Shown piece after piece: positions 7,531-14,686 of a stretch of DNA of 64,000 nt. Under the pieces are notes generated by a model. It was not told the origin of the DNA, made no database searches, and saw only the letters and a list, made by a program, of their open reading frames with translations. Positions within the stretch are counted from its first letter, which is position 1. The number at the start of each line of letters is the position of its first letter. Made by a program: the position numbers and the translations under genes. The DNA lies in the NCBI GenBank assembly GCA_012516125.1, contig JAAYXB010000047.1, positions 1-64,000 of the forward strand, in the 5' to 3' direction. Source of the stretch: Bacillota bacterium. Lineage in GTDB: Bacteria > Bacillota > SHA-98 > UBA4971.

Positions 7531-9759
7531 TCATCTCTTGCCTCCTGATACTGGTCCGGACAACACCTGTCTCACTAAGGTCTGAGCATTATCCAAATAC
7601 GTCTCAAACAGGAGCTGATTCGGAGGGCACGCACAATCACGATTTGAAACCAACGACTTGAGCGCACAGCCCCCACCGCAAACTGTTACCCAGTCGCATA
7701 GTAGGCATGTCTCCCTCTCTCTTATACGGAGAGATCCCCATCTTTCTATCGCATCGGTGTCTGCCTTGTAAACGGGGTAGTATTGACCCACAGCAAAAGA
7801 CTGGTACCCAATTGTCTCAACACAGCAATACACCAGCCCATCAGAACCGAGCGCCCAGATCAATCCGTTGGTCGCATCACATCCGCTCAACTGGGGAAAT
7901 GGTATCAGAGACGGCGAGCCAAGAACTCTGCTGAGAAATTGTAACACGCCGATCTCTCCCGTTGGAACAGAGAACAAACTCACCTCATCAGGATGCTGAG
8001 ACAGCGTTTGCAGGTATGCCTCGATAAAACTCACGTCATCGGCATCTTGCATGTTGTACCGTGGCGGGGGGTTACACATTGGGAACATCACTTTTGCAGC
8101 AGCCAACTTACAGTTAGCTCGGTCCAACCACCCTTGGCTTCTCGCGTACCTCGCCAACCAGACAAGCGCTGGAATGGAAGCGGCATCCACAACTGCTTGC
8201 ACGGTCACCTTAAATTCTTTCTCCAGTAGCTGAGAGATACCTGCGTCTACGAGTGCAAACGTTCCCTTTCCGTCTTTGCACGGTCGCCGATTATTGTGAA
8301 CCTCAGGGGGGCCATCGACGGTTATAAGAAAGGACTTGACGACATCGCGGTACTTGTCAAATAGCTGGACAAAATCTGGAACATGCACACCATTTGTGAT
8401 TACACTTACTGTGTACCCGCGCTTCTTTGCTTCGTCGAGGATATTCTCCACGATTGCCATGTTAGCCGGCAGCAACGGCTCCCCGCCGTAGAGGTGAACC
8501 ATAGGTCGCTGTGGAACGCCGATAGTAGACCTATTCGCGAAGTCCTCCATAGCGCGGTCGAACATGTCAAACGCAGAGACAACCATAGCATGATGCATCT
8601 TGCAATTGTTGTTGAGGTCCCATTGATTGCAGTAGATGCACGAGAGGTTGCAGTCAAAGGAAGGGACTATGTAAAGCCTTGGCTGGCGTGGCTGGACGAC
8701 TCTGAACTTCTCCAACAGAGTAGACATTACCTGTACGCCAACCGCGTACCAGCACGGATGAATGTCGCCCGCCGGGTCAAACACAAGGATGCCTTTGCCT
8801 GCCCCGCAGCGCCGACAACGGGGTTTAAGTACTCCTGTTTCGAATAGGCGCTCCAACACATCTCCTCCAGGGAAGTAAGGCTTAAACCCGCTTTCAGTTA
8901 GCACCTCATTGCCACCCGCGAAGAGCACATCCTCACGATGAAGCCCCCCATCAGGGGGTCCCAATAGCGATCCGAATGACACCTTGACCCGTCCCAGAAG
9001 CTCAGCCTTCTTGAGTCCATCCAGGAAAGCTGGGATACGGTGCATCGTACTGAAGCCAAACACGGTCCGGACTTGAACACGGTGTCCAACGCTAATGGCT
9101 GCGCGGAGCCCCCGGACTACTTTGGGCGCGAGCGCACCCCCCTGAACATCGTGGCATGTTACCTCGATCCACTTAGTCCGCTCCTCGGGGAACGCCGGAA
9201 GGAATTCCTCAAGCCACCAACCATTGGTCGTCACTGCAACGTCACAGCCGAGTTCAAGTGCTCTGTTAGTAATCCAGGTAACCTGCGACTCGTTGACGGG
9301 CAGAAGAGGCTCTCCCCCATATAAGCTCACGAGCCCCGGGCCGTTATGTGCCACAAAGTCCATTACTGCCTCACACTGAGCGCGAGACATGGTCGCCTTT
9401 TCCGCTCTTACTACACGTGAAGACTGGTAACAGTAGCTACAGTCAAAGTTGCAGACGTACGTTATCAGCAGAGAATAGTGCGGCATTTGAGGAATACATA
9501 AGTCCTTTTCCCAGAGAAGTTGCAATAGAGCTGTTACCGCTCCCCCCCAAATCCAGTAACCTCGCGTTAGCAGCACTTCATCCAATTCTGGCCAGATCCC
9601 GGGTGTGCAACACTGGGCATACTCGGCCTCATCGTTAGAAACGAGGTCTGCCGTACCGTGAAGCGGGTTTATGAGCAATGTGTTCTCTCCAACTGCAATT
9701 GGCACCACGTAGGGGTTTAACTTGATACGATCAACGCCGGTCTTGTTGATGAATTCCAT
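7531..9759 (-). CDS. Double radical SAM/SPASM peptide maturase
   Basis: A 742-residue protein with two fused radical SAM domains. The first has CNFDCSYC (Cys 103, 107, 110) and LYGGEPLLP; it ends in a short Cys-containing tail (CRRCGAGKG, then HPCWYAVG near 336). The second has CNLSCIYC (Cys 370, 374, 377), again LYGGEPLLP, then a SPASM-like auxiliary cluster region with Cys near 685, 688, 694, 698, 709 and 711. The first ~90 residues may be a peptide-recognition domain. SPASM radical SAM enzymes with GGEP motifs commonly modify ribosomal peptides or act as sulfatase maturases. No sulfatase is nearby, whereas a small peptide gene lies 156 bp upstream and an exporter lies 3 nt downstream, favouring RiPP maturation (inference). 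Confidence 0.9.
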   Translation of the reverse strand: MEFINKTGVDRIKLNPYVVPIAVGENTLLINPLHGTADLVSNDEAEYAQCCTPGIWPELDEVLLTRGYWIWGGAVTALLQLLWEKDLCIPQMPHYSLLITYVCNFDCSYCYQSSRVVRAEKATMSRAQCEAVMDFVAHNGPGLVSLYGGEPLLPVNESQVTWITNRALELGCDVAVTTNGWWLEEFLPAFPEERTKWIEVTCHDVQGGALAPKVVRGLRAAISVGHRVQVRTVFGFSTMHRIPAFLDGLKKAELLGRVKVSFGSLLGPPDGGLHREDVLFAGGNEVLTESGFKPYFPGGDVLERLFETGVLKPRCRRCGAGKGILVFDPAGDIHPCWYAVGVQVMSTLLEKFRVVQPRQPRLYIVPSFDCNLSCIYCNQWDLNNNCKMHHAMVVSAFDMFDRAMEDFANRSTIGVPQRPMVHLYGGEPLLPANMAIVENILDEAKKRGYTVSVITNGVHVPDFVQLFDKYRDVVKSFLITVDGPPEVHNNRRPCKDGKGTFALVDAGISQLLEKEFKVTVQAVVDAASIPALVWLARYARSQGWLDRANCKLAAAKVMFPMCNPPPRYNMQDADDVSFIEAYLQTLSQHPDEVSLFSVPTGEIGVLQFLSRVLGSPSLIPFPQLSGCDATNGLIWALGSDGLVYCCVETIGYQSFAVGQYYPVYKADTDAIERWGSLRIRERETCLLCDWVTVCGGGCALKSLVSNRDCACPPNQLLFETYLDNAQTLVRQVLSGPVSGGKR

Positions 9760-9915
9760 ATTGCCTGTCCCCTTGCCTCACAGATCCGCTTCTGACTACG
9801 AGCGTAGAAGCTGCCCTCAAGGCATATGACTCCAGCCGGCCAAAACATGAAAAGGAAGTCCAGAATCAACTTCTGCAGCTCAAAAAGTAGCCACTTAGGA
9901 ACTGTGGCATAGACT
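9760..9915 (-). other. Leader between peptide gene and radical SAM gene
   Basis: This 156-bp spacer holds a Shine-Dalgarno-like AAGGGGAC upstream of the radical SAM start. An open frame reading KWLLFELQKLILDFLFMFWP crosses it on the minus strand, but it has no ATG with a ribosome binding site before that segment, and I do not call it. No clear terminator is seen, so read-through from the peptide gene is plausible. Confidence 0.4.
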
Positions 9916-10089
9916 CTAAGCCATTAGGGCCTTCGTCTCAATAGGTGGTGGTGGTAAAACTGGTCCACCAGCAACAATTGCAGTACGGGATGGTCGGCCA
10001 TCCTGTTCTTGTGACCACATTGGACTCGGAAGGGTGACCGCAAAGGTTACCAAGAGAAGGACCATGCTGAACCCCAATGTTCGCTCCAT
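9916..10089 (-). CDS. Small peptide, candidate radical-SAM substrate (RiPP precursor)
   Basis: A 57-residue open frame starting MERTLGFSMVLLLVTF and ending AGGPVLPPPPIETKALMA. The N-terminal third is hydrophobic like a signal or Phr/SHP-type leader; the middle is polar (SQEQDGRPSRTA); the tail has a GG followed by a proline run. No cysteine is present. A G-rich stretch (GGGGGGGG) sits 5 nt before the ATG. A good promoter lies 50 bp upstream (10139-10168) and the next gene in the same direction encodes a double radical SAM protein, then an exporter. I do not recognise the peptide family; the precursor role is inferred from position, size and tail composition. Confidence 0.65.
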   Translation of the reverse strand: MERTLGFSMVLLLVTFAVTLPSPMWSQEQDGRPSRTAIVAGGPVLPPPPIETKALMA

Positions 10090-10120
10090 GTCAACCCCCC
10101 CCAGTTATCCTCATCCCTGA

Positions 10121-10137
10121 TTCTGTTTATGTTAGAA
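10121..10137. promoter_or_regulatory. Candidate operator in the divergent intergenic region
   Basis: TTCTGTTTATGTTAGAA has outer arms TTCT/AGAA and straddles the predicted transcription start (~10132) of the small-peptide promoter. It lies between that gene and the divergent XRE-TPR regulator gene, so it is a reasonable but weak candidate for the regulator's binding site. Confidence 0.3.
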
Positions 10138-10138
10138 T

Positions 10139-10168
10139 ATTATTGAGTAATCGACGAGTTCCTGTCAA
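10139..10168 (-). promoter_or_regulatory. Sigma-A promoter of the peptide/radical SAM cassette
   Basis: Reading the minus strand, a perfect TTGACA (10163-10168) is followed after 18 bp by AATAAT (10139-10144), a near-consensus -10. Transcription would begin near 10132, about 43 nt before the peptide start codon. This promoter position independently supports the small ORF at 9916-10089 as the first gene of the cassette. Confidence 0.6.
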
Positions 10169-10265
10169 CTGTAGACCAGGATTTCAATTGAAGCCAGGCT
10201 TGCATTTGACCAGCGAGGTAGGCCGACCCTGGAGCGTCGCATGTATAGGAAGGAGCGGACCTGGT

Positions 10266-11576
10266 ATGGGAAGACTGGGGCAGCGCATCAGAAGCGCACG
10301 GGTCTCAAAAGGGATGTCGCTGAATGCCGTTGCAGGAACAGCGTGTACGAAAGCACACTTAAGCGCTATCGAGCTGGGAAAGGTTCGTCCAGCACCACGG
10401 CTTCTCATGCACATCTGCCGTGTGCTAGACTTGCCTCTTGACGAGTTAGCAGCAGAGTACGCGAGTGAAGTAAGCGATCCCGGTAGCATACGAGTGTTAT
10501 GCGAGTCATTGCGAGTTCAGGGTGAGGCTCAAAAGGTTCTACCCTTGCTGGAGGTATTACCCCAAAAGGCAAAGGGGACACTGTCAGAACCGGCGGTTTA
10601 CCTTGAACTCGGCCGCGTGTACACATGCCTCAATCGGTTTGCAGACGCCCAAAGGGAATTTGCCAACGCCATTGACGCAGCAAGCCATAGGGCTATGTGG
10701 GCAGTCGCAGCCGAAGCCTTGTTTGAACTTGGAGTTGCCTGTTGCTGCCAGGGCAGATACAAGGATGCAATTGAATCCCTAAGCCGGTCTGCTAGAACGG
10801 CTCTGAAAGGAGGCGCGGGCAGGAGTGTGCTCCTTACGAGGTTCTGTTTGGGTACTTGTTTCCTCCGTGCGGGAATGCATAAGACGGCTTTGGACTTGTA
10901 CGAAGGGGTGTGCAGTGAGAACGTGCCCGTAACCTACGACGGAACGCCGTTGCAGGCTCTGGCTTACCTCGGGCTGGGTGTTGCGCACTATAATAGGCAG
11001 GAATACGACAAGGCTTTACGGGCCAATGACCTGGTCATTAGAATGTTGCGTTCTTCAGCTTCCGAAGGCAAGTACCTTGCCGACGCTTTCAACAACCGAG
11101 CGGTGTACCTTCTTGACCTTGGCGAATGCGATGAGGCAGGGAGTAACCTGCTGCAGGCGCTCAAGCTCCGCCGTAATGAGGATAAGCAGTGGTCCGGCAA
11201 GAGGATTCTTCTGTCTGTTACTGAATTCGCTAGGCTTCATCTGCAGAGGAAGCGCCCACTCTTGGCGAAAAAGGCAGCCGAGCACGGACTAACCCTTGCT
11301 CAGCGTTACAGGGACGTGTTCGAACAGGGACGGTTGCACACACTTCTCATGGCGCTTTCCCCGAACGAGTCCGATCGTCACAAAGCCGCCATATCAAGGC
11401 TTGGAGGAGAGTTGGCCATGCCGGAGGAGCGAGTATACTTCTACTCTGCCATAGGACGCTTCCTACGAAACACCGAATTTGAGGCAGTTGGAACGCAGTT
11501 TCTCGACCAGGCAATACGAGAATCGGAGAACCTATCGGTTCTCAAAAGGAAATGGTCTCACGAGAAGGGCAGGTAA
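10266..11576 (+). CDS. XRE-family regulator with TPR repeats
   Basis: A 436-residue cytoplasmic regulator. Residues 1-65 form a helix-turn-helix of the XRE type (MGRLGQRIRSARVSKGMSLN, then ELGKVRPAPRLLMHICRVLDL), followed by about 350 residues of helical repeats with TPR-like patterns such as YLELGRVYTCLNRFADAQRE and ALAYLGLGVAHYNRQEYDKAL. The start at 10266 is preferred over an upstream in-frame ATG because AGGAAGGAG lies 9 nt before it and the HTH begins there. HTH plus TPR is the layout of Rgg/PlcR/Rap-like regulators that bind small peptides. Divergence from the peptide gene suggests that it controls the cassette, perhaps in response to the mature peptide (inference). Confidence 0.88.
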   Translation: MGRLGQRIRSARVSKGMSLNAVAGTACTKAHLSAIELGKVRPAPRLLMHICRVLDLPLDELAAEYASEVSDPGSIRVLCESLRVQGEAQKVLPLLEVLPQKAKGTLSEPAVYLELGRVYTCLNRFADAQREFANAIDAASHRAMWAVAAEALFELGVACCCQGRYKDAIESLSRSARTALKGGAGRSVLLTRFCLGTCFLRAGMHKTALDLYEGVCSENVPVTYDGTPLQALAYLGLGVAHYNRQEYDKALRANDLVIRMLRSSASEGKYLADAFNNRAVYLLDLGECDEAGSNLLQALKLRRNEDKQWSGKRILLSVTEFARLHLQRKRPLLAKKAAEHGLTLAQRYRDVFEQGRLHTLLMALSPNESDRHKAAISRLGGELAMPEERVYFYSAIGRFLRNTEFEAVGTQFLDQAIRESENLSVLKRKWSHEKGR

Positions 11577-12276
11577 GATCGCGTTCACGGGCGTTACCAC
11601 ATACTGACATATACGCAGTGAAGGAACCTTGCGGCAAGGGTTGAGCAGCCATGCTGGTCAGCGGGAAGGCATCAGTACTGCCAATTCAGTGCTACCGACC
11701 AAGACCACAATCTCGCCGGTCACTCGGGCCTTGGCTGTCGGCGCCGGCGCAAAATGACGTTGGTGTAGGCGGAATTGCCAGTTGGGGGCGGCGTAGGTCC
11801 CGGGTCTGCCGGGAGTCGACTACTTGGGTTTTCCTATTTTGGAGGAGAGGGTAGCGGTGGCCGACGCGGAATAAGGAGCGAGAATGAGAGCGAGAAGCCA
11901 CTCAGACCATTCCTTCATGCACCATCCCGGCATACGCCGGCACCATTCTTATATGTGACTGTCACCCTTTCTAGCGCCTGCGACGACATTCCACCCCGGT
12001 ACCTGTAGCACGTGACAGACGTCAGGTATTCAAGGGTCCACGAGCAGCGCAAGTCACCTGATACGCCAGTCGAGCTTTCGGGGTATTGACACTAACGACA
12101 CGAGTGTGCATGCCGCGAGCACAGCAATGTCTCTCCAGGGAAATCCTCGGCCGGTACCCATAACACTCCGAACCGCGCTCGCCGCGTAGGTAGTCGGCAG
12201 GATCAATGACGTCCCTTGCAGGATCTTCGACAGATGCTCTAAGTGCGGGTTCAGAAATCACCGCCACTTTTCCAGG
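11577..12276. other. Decayed intergenic region with a repeat remnant
   Basis: No credible gene: open frames are short and lack ribosome binding sites. On the minus strand, 11900-11975 is a diverged copy of sequence at 13650-13730 (shared stretch around CATTCCTTC-GCACCA-CCC-GCATACGC). Around 11750-11790 a GC-balanced stretch (AATGACGTTGGTGTAGGCGG, then AATTGCCAGTTGG) looks like an insertion-sequence relic, but I cannot name the family. Confidence 0.45.
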
Positions 12277-12385
12277 GGTTGCCGATGTTGCACTCCGGGG
12301 ACTGCGCGCTTGCGGCGCACCTCGTTAGATTTGGCAGTCAGGCTTGCCAAATCGAGAGCGCTCCGTCGTGCAAGCACCGGCAACC
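12277..12385 (-). repeat. Structured dispersed element, copy 1 (109 bp)
   Basis: Terminal inverted arms GGTTGCCGATGTTGCAC and GTGCAAGCACCGGCAACC enclose two hairpins: TGCGC/GCGCA (12303-12319) and GATTTGGCA/TGCCAAATC (12328-12353). It matches the element at 51589-51701 in ends, order of hairpins and size, although the second hairpin's stem sequence differs while staying paired. It begins exactly where similarity of the ABC permease pseudogene ends, so it was probably inserted into that gene. Confidence 0.7.
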
Positions 12386-12689
12386 CGAAAGCTTCTCCCA
12401 AACCGGCATGAATTCCTGAACTCGCACTTAGAGGCAAGAAGACAGGAGCAAAGAACACCAGAATCGTGGAAAGCACCTGAGTGCCCATACTGGCTGCTTC
12501 GGCTGTAGGACTGTAGAATCCAATCACAGCCCCCAAGCCAGACAGGGAATAGGCGCAGAGCAGCAGGACAGGTGCTATTGCCACGTCAATGGCGAGACCA
12601 AATACGAGTCTTCCGAACCCCAACACGATGACTGTAGACGGCAGTGCCAGTACTACGCCCCGTGTTGCGAGCGCAAAAACGTAGGACAT
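12386..12689 (-). pseudogene. ABC-2 permease fragment
   Basis: About 100 residues of a membrane protein (LVFGLAIDVAIAPVLLLCAYSLSGLGAVIGFYSPTAEAASM, then STILVFFAPVFLPLSA) match the C-terminal half of ABC-2 permeases. The N-terminal half is missing and the C-terminus is cut by the structured element at 12277-12385. It lies directly behind the broken ATPase, so the two are remnants of one transporter operon. Confidence 0.7.
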
Positions 12690-13386
12690 CCCATAGCCGA
12701 CGTCGGTTCATCGGGTCCAGATCATTGGTTGGCTCATCGAGGATGAGGACTGGAAGATCGCCCATGAATGCTGAAAGGCCCCCCGCTAACCGTCGCTCAC
12801 CGCCGCTGTAAAACGCGAGTGCACGCCTACCGGTATGCTCTAAACCGAACTGCTCCACGAGGTCTCGCGCTTGCTTCGCAGCATCCAATCGTGGCGAGCC
12901 CCGGAAAACGCCTGTACAGCTCGGTTTCCGCAGTAGAAACGTCTTCCCAGCTAAAGGACGCAATGGTCACCTGTCGCAAAACAGTTGGAGGACCCCGGCA
13001 ACTGGCCCTTCAGCAGGCCATTTGTCAATTTAGCCGCGCTCCCAATGCGGAAAATGCGTACAGTAGAGCGCTTCAAAGAATGTGTGGGCACGGAGAGCCG
13101 CTGGCCGCTGACCAGCATAGGCGACCGCATACGGAACCGCAGCAGGGTTTGTCACAACGTCGGTCCCTAGAAGCGAGATCCGGCCAGACGTGGGCTTGAG
13201 CAGTCCTGCCATCTGACGAACAAGCGTGGTCTTCCCCGCTCCATTCTGGCCGACGATTCCGAAGATCTCCCCACGACGGATATCAAAGGAGATACAATCG
13301 TTCGCCCTGAGTCCAGACGGACCGTAAACCTTCGTAAGCTGCTCAACCTCATACACGCGGCCATTGTGGATGGCCGCAGTCAACAT
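12680..13386 (-). pseudogene. Frameshifted ABC transporter ATPase
   Basis: The N-terminal part (start 13386 after GGGAGGGATT) has [18 protein letters not shown] and Walker [10 protein letters not shown], and stops at 13030. The rest continues in another frame from about 12960 with the signature YSGGERRLAGG and Walker B VLILDEPTNDLDP, then loses similarity before the H-loop. Both halves belong to the drug/peptide-type ABC-2 ATPases. It is unrelated in sequence to the intact ATPase at 6523-7527. At least one frameshift plus a deletion make it non-functional. Confidence 0.75.
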
Positions 13387-13958
13387 AATCCCTCCCGTCA
13401 GAATCCTATCCCTACAACGCCAGGATATGGAATAGCCCGGTCTGTAGTGTGGTTTCTTCAGCAAGGCTCTGATTCGTCTGAGCCGCCGGTCAACTGGCGC
13501 TTGCTCTCTTGGTCAACGTCGCCTCTGGATTTGACCAGCTAAGCAGGAGACTATGTTGGTTTGTCCATAGGAGGCAGTGATCCTGCTTGTCTAGGTCGGT
13601 GCAATCTGTCACCAAGGCGAGGCGATCATCCGGCTGGGGTGGCATAGGCCCGGCCATTCCTTCGCGCACCACCCCAGCATACGCAAGGGTCATCCTTATC
13701 CAACTGCCACTTTTCCCGGGACGTGCGACGGCGGCTTGTTCCGGCATCTTCAGGTGGCATCGCAGCTACTCTATCGGTCTGTATGTTGAGACGACGCCTA
13801 GCCCTATTTCGTCAGATACGAAATGCCATTCGGCCTCGCGGGCCTGGCGCGCTTATCTGGAAGGGTAGCCTGGCAGGCTTGTCTGGGGGAGCGACTGCTA
13901 GCCCTGGTGGCCCTCGACTTGACCCCGCGGTTCGCGCAAGACCGTTCCCGGAAGATCC
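13387..13958. other. Intergenic region with a repeat remnant
   Basis: Non-coding as far as I can see. Sequence at 13650-13730 is the better preserved partner of the remnant at 11900-11975, in the same orientation. On the minus strand it contains GGGAAAAGTGGCAGTTGG, related to TGGAAAAGTGGC next to structured-element copy 1, suggesting that all are relics of one mobile-element family (inference). Confidence 0.4.
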
Positions 13959-14490
13959 GTGATGTACGGAACGGGTGGGGAGGAAAGAGTGACGCGTAGC
14001 ACCGGTCCCCTTGCACGCGTGACACAGGGAACGGGTCAGGACCGGACCGGTGATGTACATCACTGGACGGCTCTCAAGCGTGACGTGCGCAACAGTTGGG
14101 GAAGGACCCGTGATGTACGTCACCCGTCCCGCCTCGACGGGTGACGTATGGAACACTTCGTGGGGGACCCGTAACGCAGGGAACGAATAGGGCGGCAGTG
14201 ATGATGCACGTCACGGATCAGGCGCGAATGCGTGACGTATGGAACTCTTCATGAGGAACCTGTGAAGGAGGGAACGGATAAGGCGGGAACGATGACGCAC
14301 GTCACCGATTGACTGCTTATGCGTGACGTGCGGAATGGCAAGAGCCCGACGAGTGACGCACGTCACGCGCCCCCTGGCACATGTGACGTCGGGAACGCGT
14401 ATGGCCGTGACGGGTGAGGTGCGTCACCTGATAGCTGTCAACGATGACGCGGGGAACGCTTAGCGAAACACGCGTGACCTACGTCAACCG
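13959..14490. repeat. Palindrome array 2: 18 dyad-like units spaced 30/30/31 bp
   Basis: Eighteen copies of a motif close to GTGACGTACGTCAC or GTGACGTRYGGAACG begin at 13959, 13989, 14019, 14050, 14080, 14110, 14141, 14171, 14201, 14232, 14262, 14292, 14323, 14353, 14383, 14414, 14444 and 14474. The spacing runs 30, 30, 31 without exception, giving six 91-bp groups of three. Groups starting at 14141 and 14232 are about 80 percent alike. Seven units are near-full palindromes (for example at 14050, 14110, 14353); the others end in GGAACG. Units are degenerate and intervening DNA is not unique-spacer-like, so it is not a CRISPR array. Confidence 0.85.
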
Positions 14491-14686
14491 TCAACTGAAG
14501 CGACTGAATAGTCAAGCAGCGGCAATACCGCGAGATGCATACATGACAGAGTAGTCGTCCATGCCAGGCGTTGACCGACACCATCGAAACGAGCCAGTGG
14601 CCAGAGCGCACCGTGTTACCAGGAGCTACCCGTGTACCGGCGGCAGCAACAGTAGTAATGAGGAGTATCTTCGGGGGTTATTCGCT

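Noticed and set aside
9708-9915. Open frame between the peptide gene and the radical SAM gene (KWLLFELQKLILDFLF...)
   Set aside because: No ATG with a Shine-Dalgarno before the interesting segment, and it runs into the start of the radical SAM gene in another frame. Kept only as a note.
10121-10137. TTCTGTTTATGTTAGAA as a confirmed operator
   Set aside because: Only the outer four bases pair, so I list it as a weak candidate rather than a supported site.
12022-12267. 81-residue minus-strand ORF
   Set aside because: No ribosome binding site or recognisable motif, and it lies in the decayed region next to element copy 1.
13490-13747. Minus-strand ORF with an AGPMPPQPDD-like segment that vaguely recalls the proline tail of the 57-residue peptide
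   Set aside because: No ribosome binding site. The segment lies in a repeat remnant shared with 11900-11975, where the frame is broken, so it is more likely mobile-element debris than a second precursor.
13959-14490. Palindrome array 2 as a CRISPR array
   Set aside because: Units are degenerate, about 15 bp, without unique same-length spacers, and adjacent 91-bp groups resemble each other in the supposed spacers. No cas genes are near.
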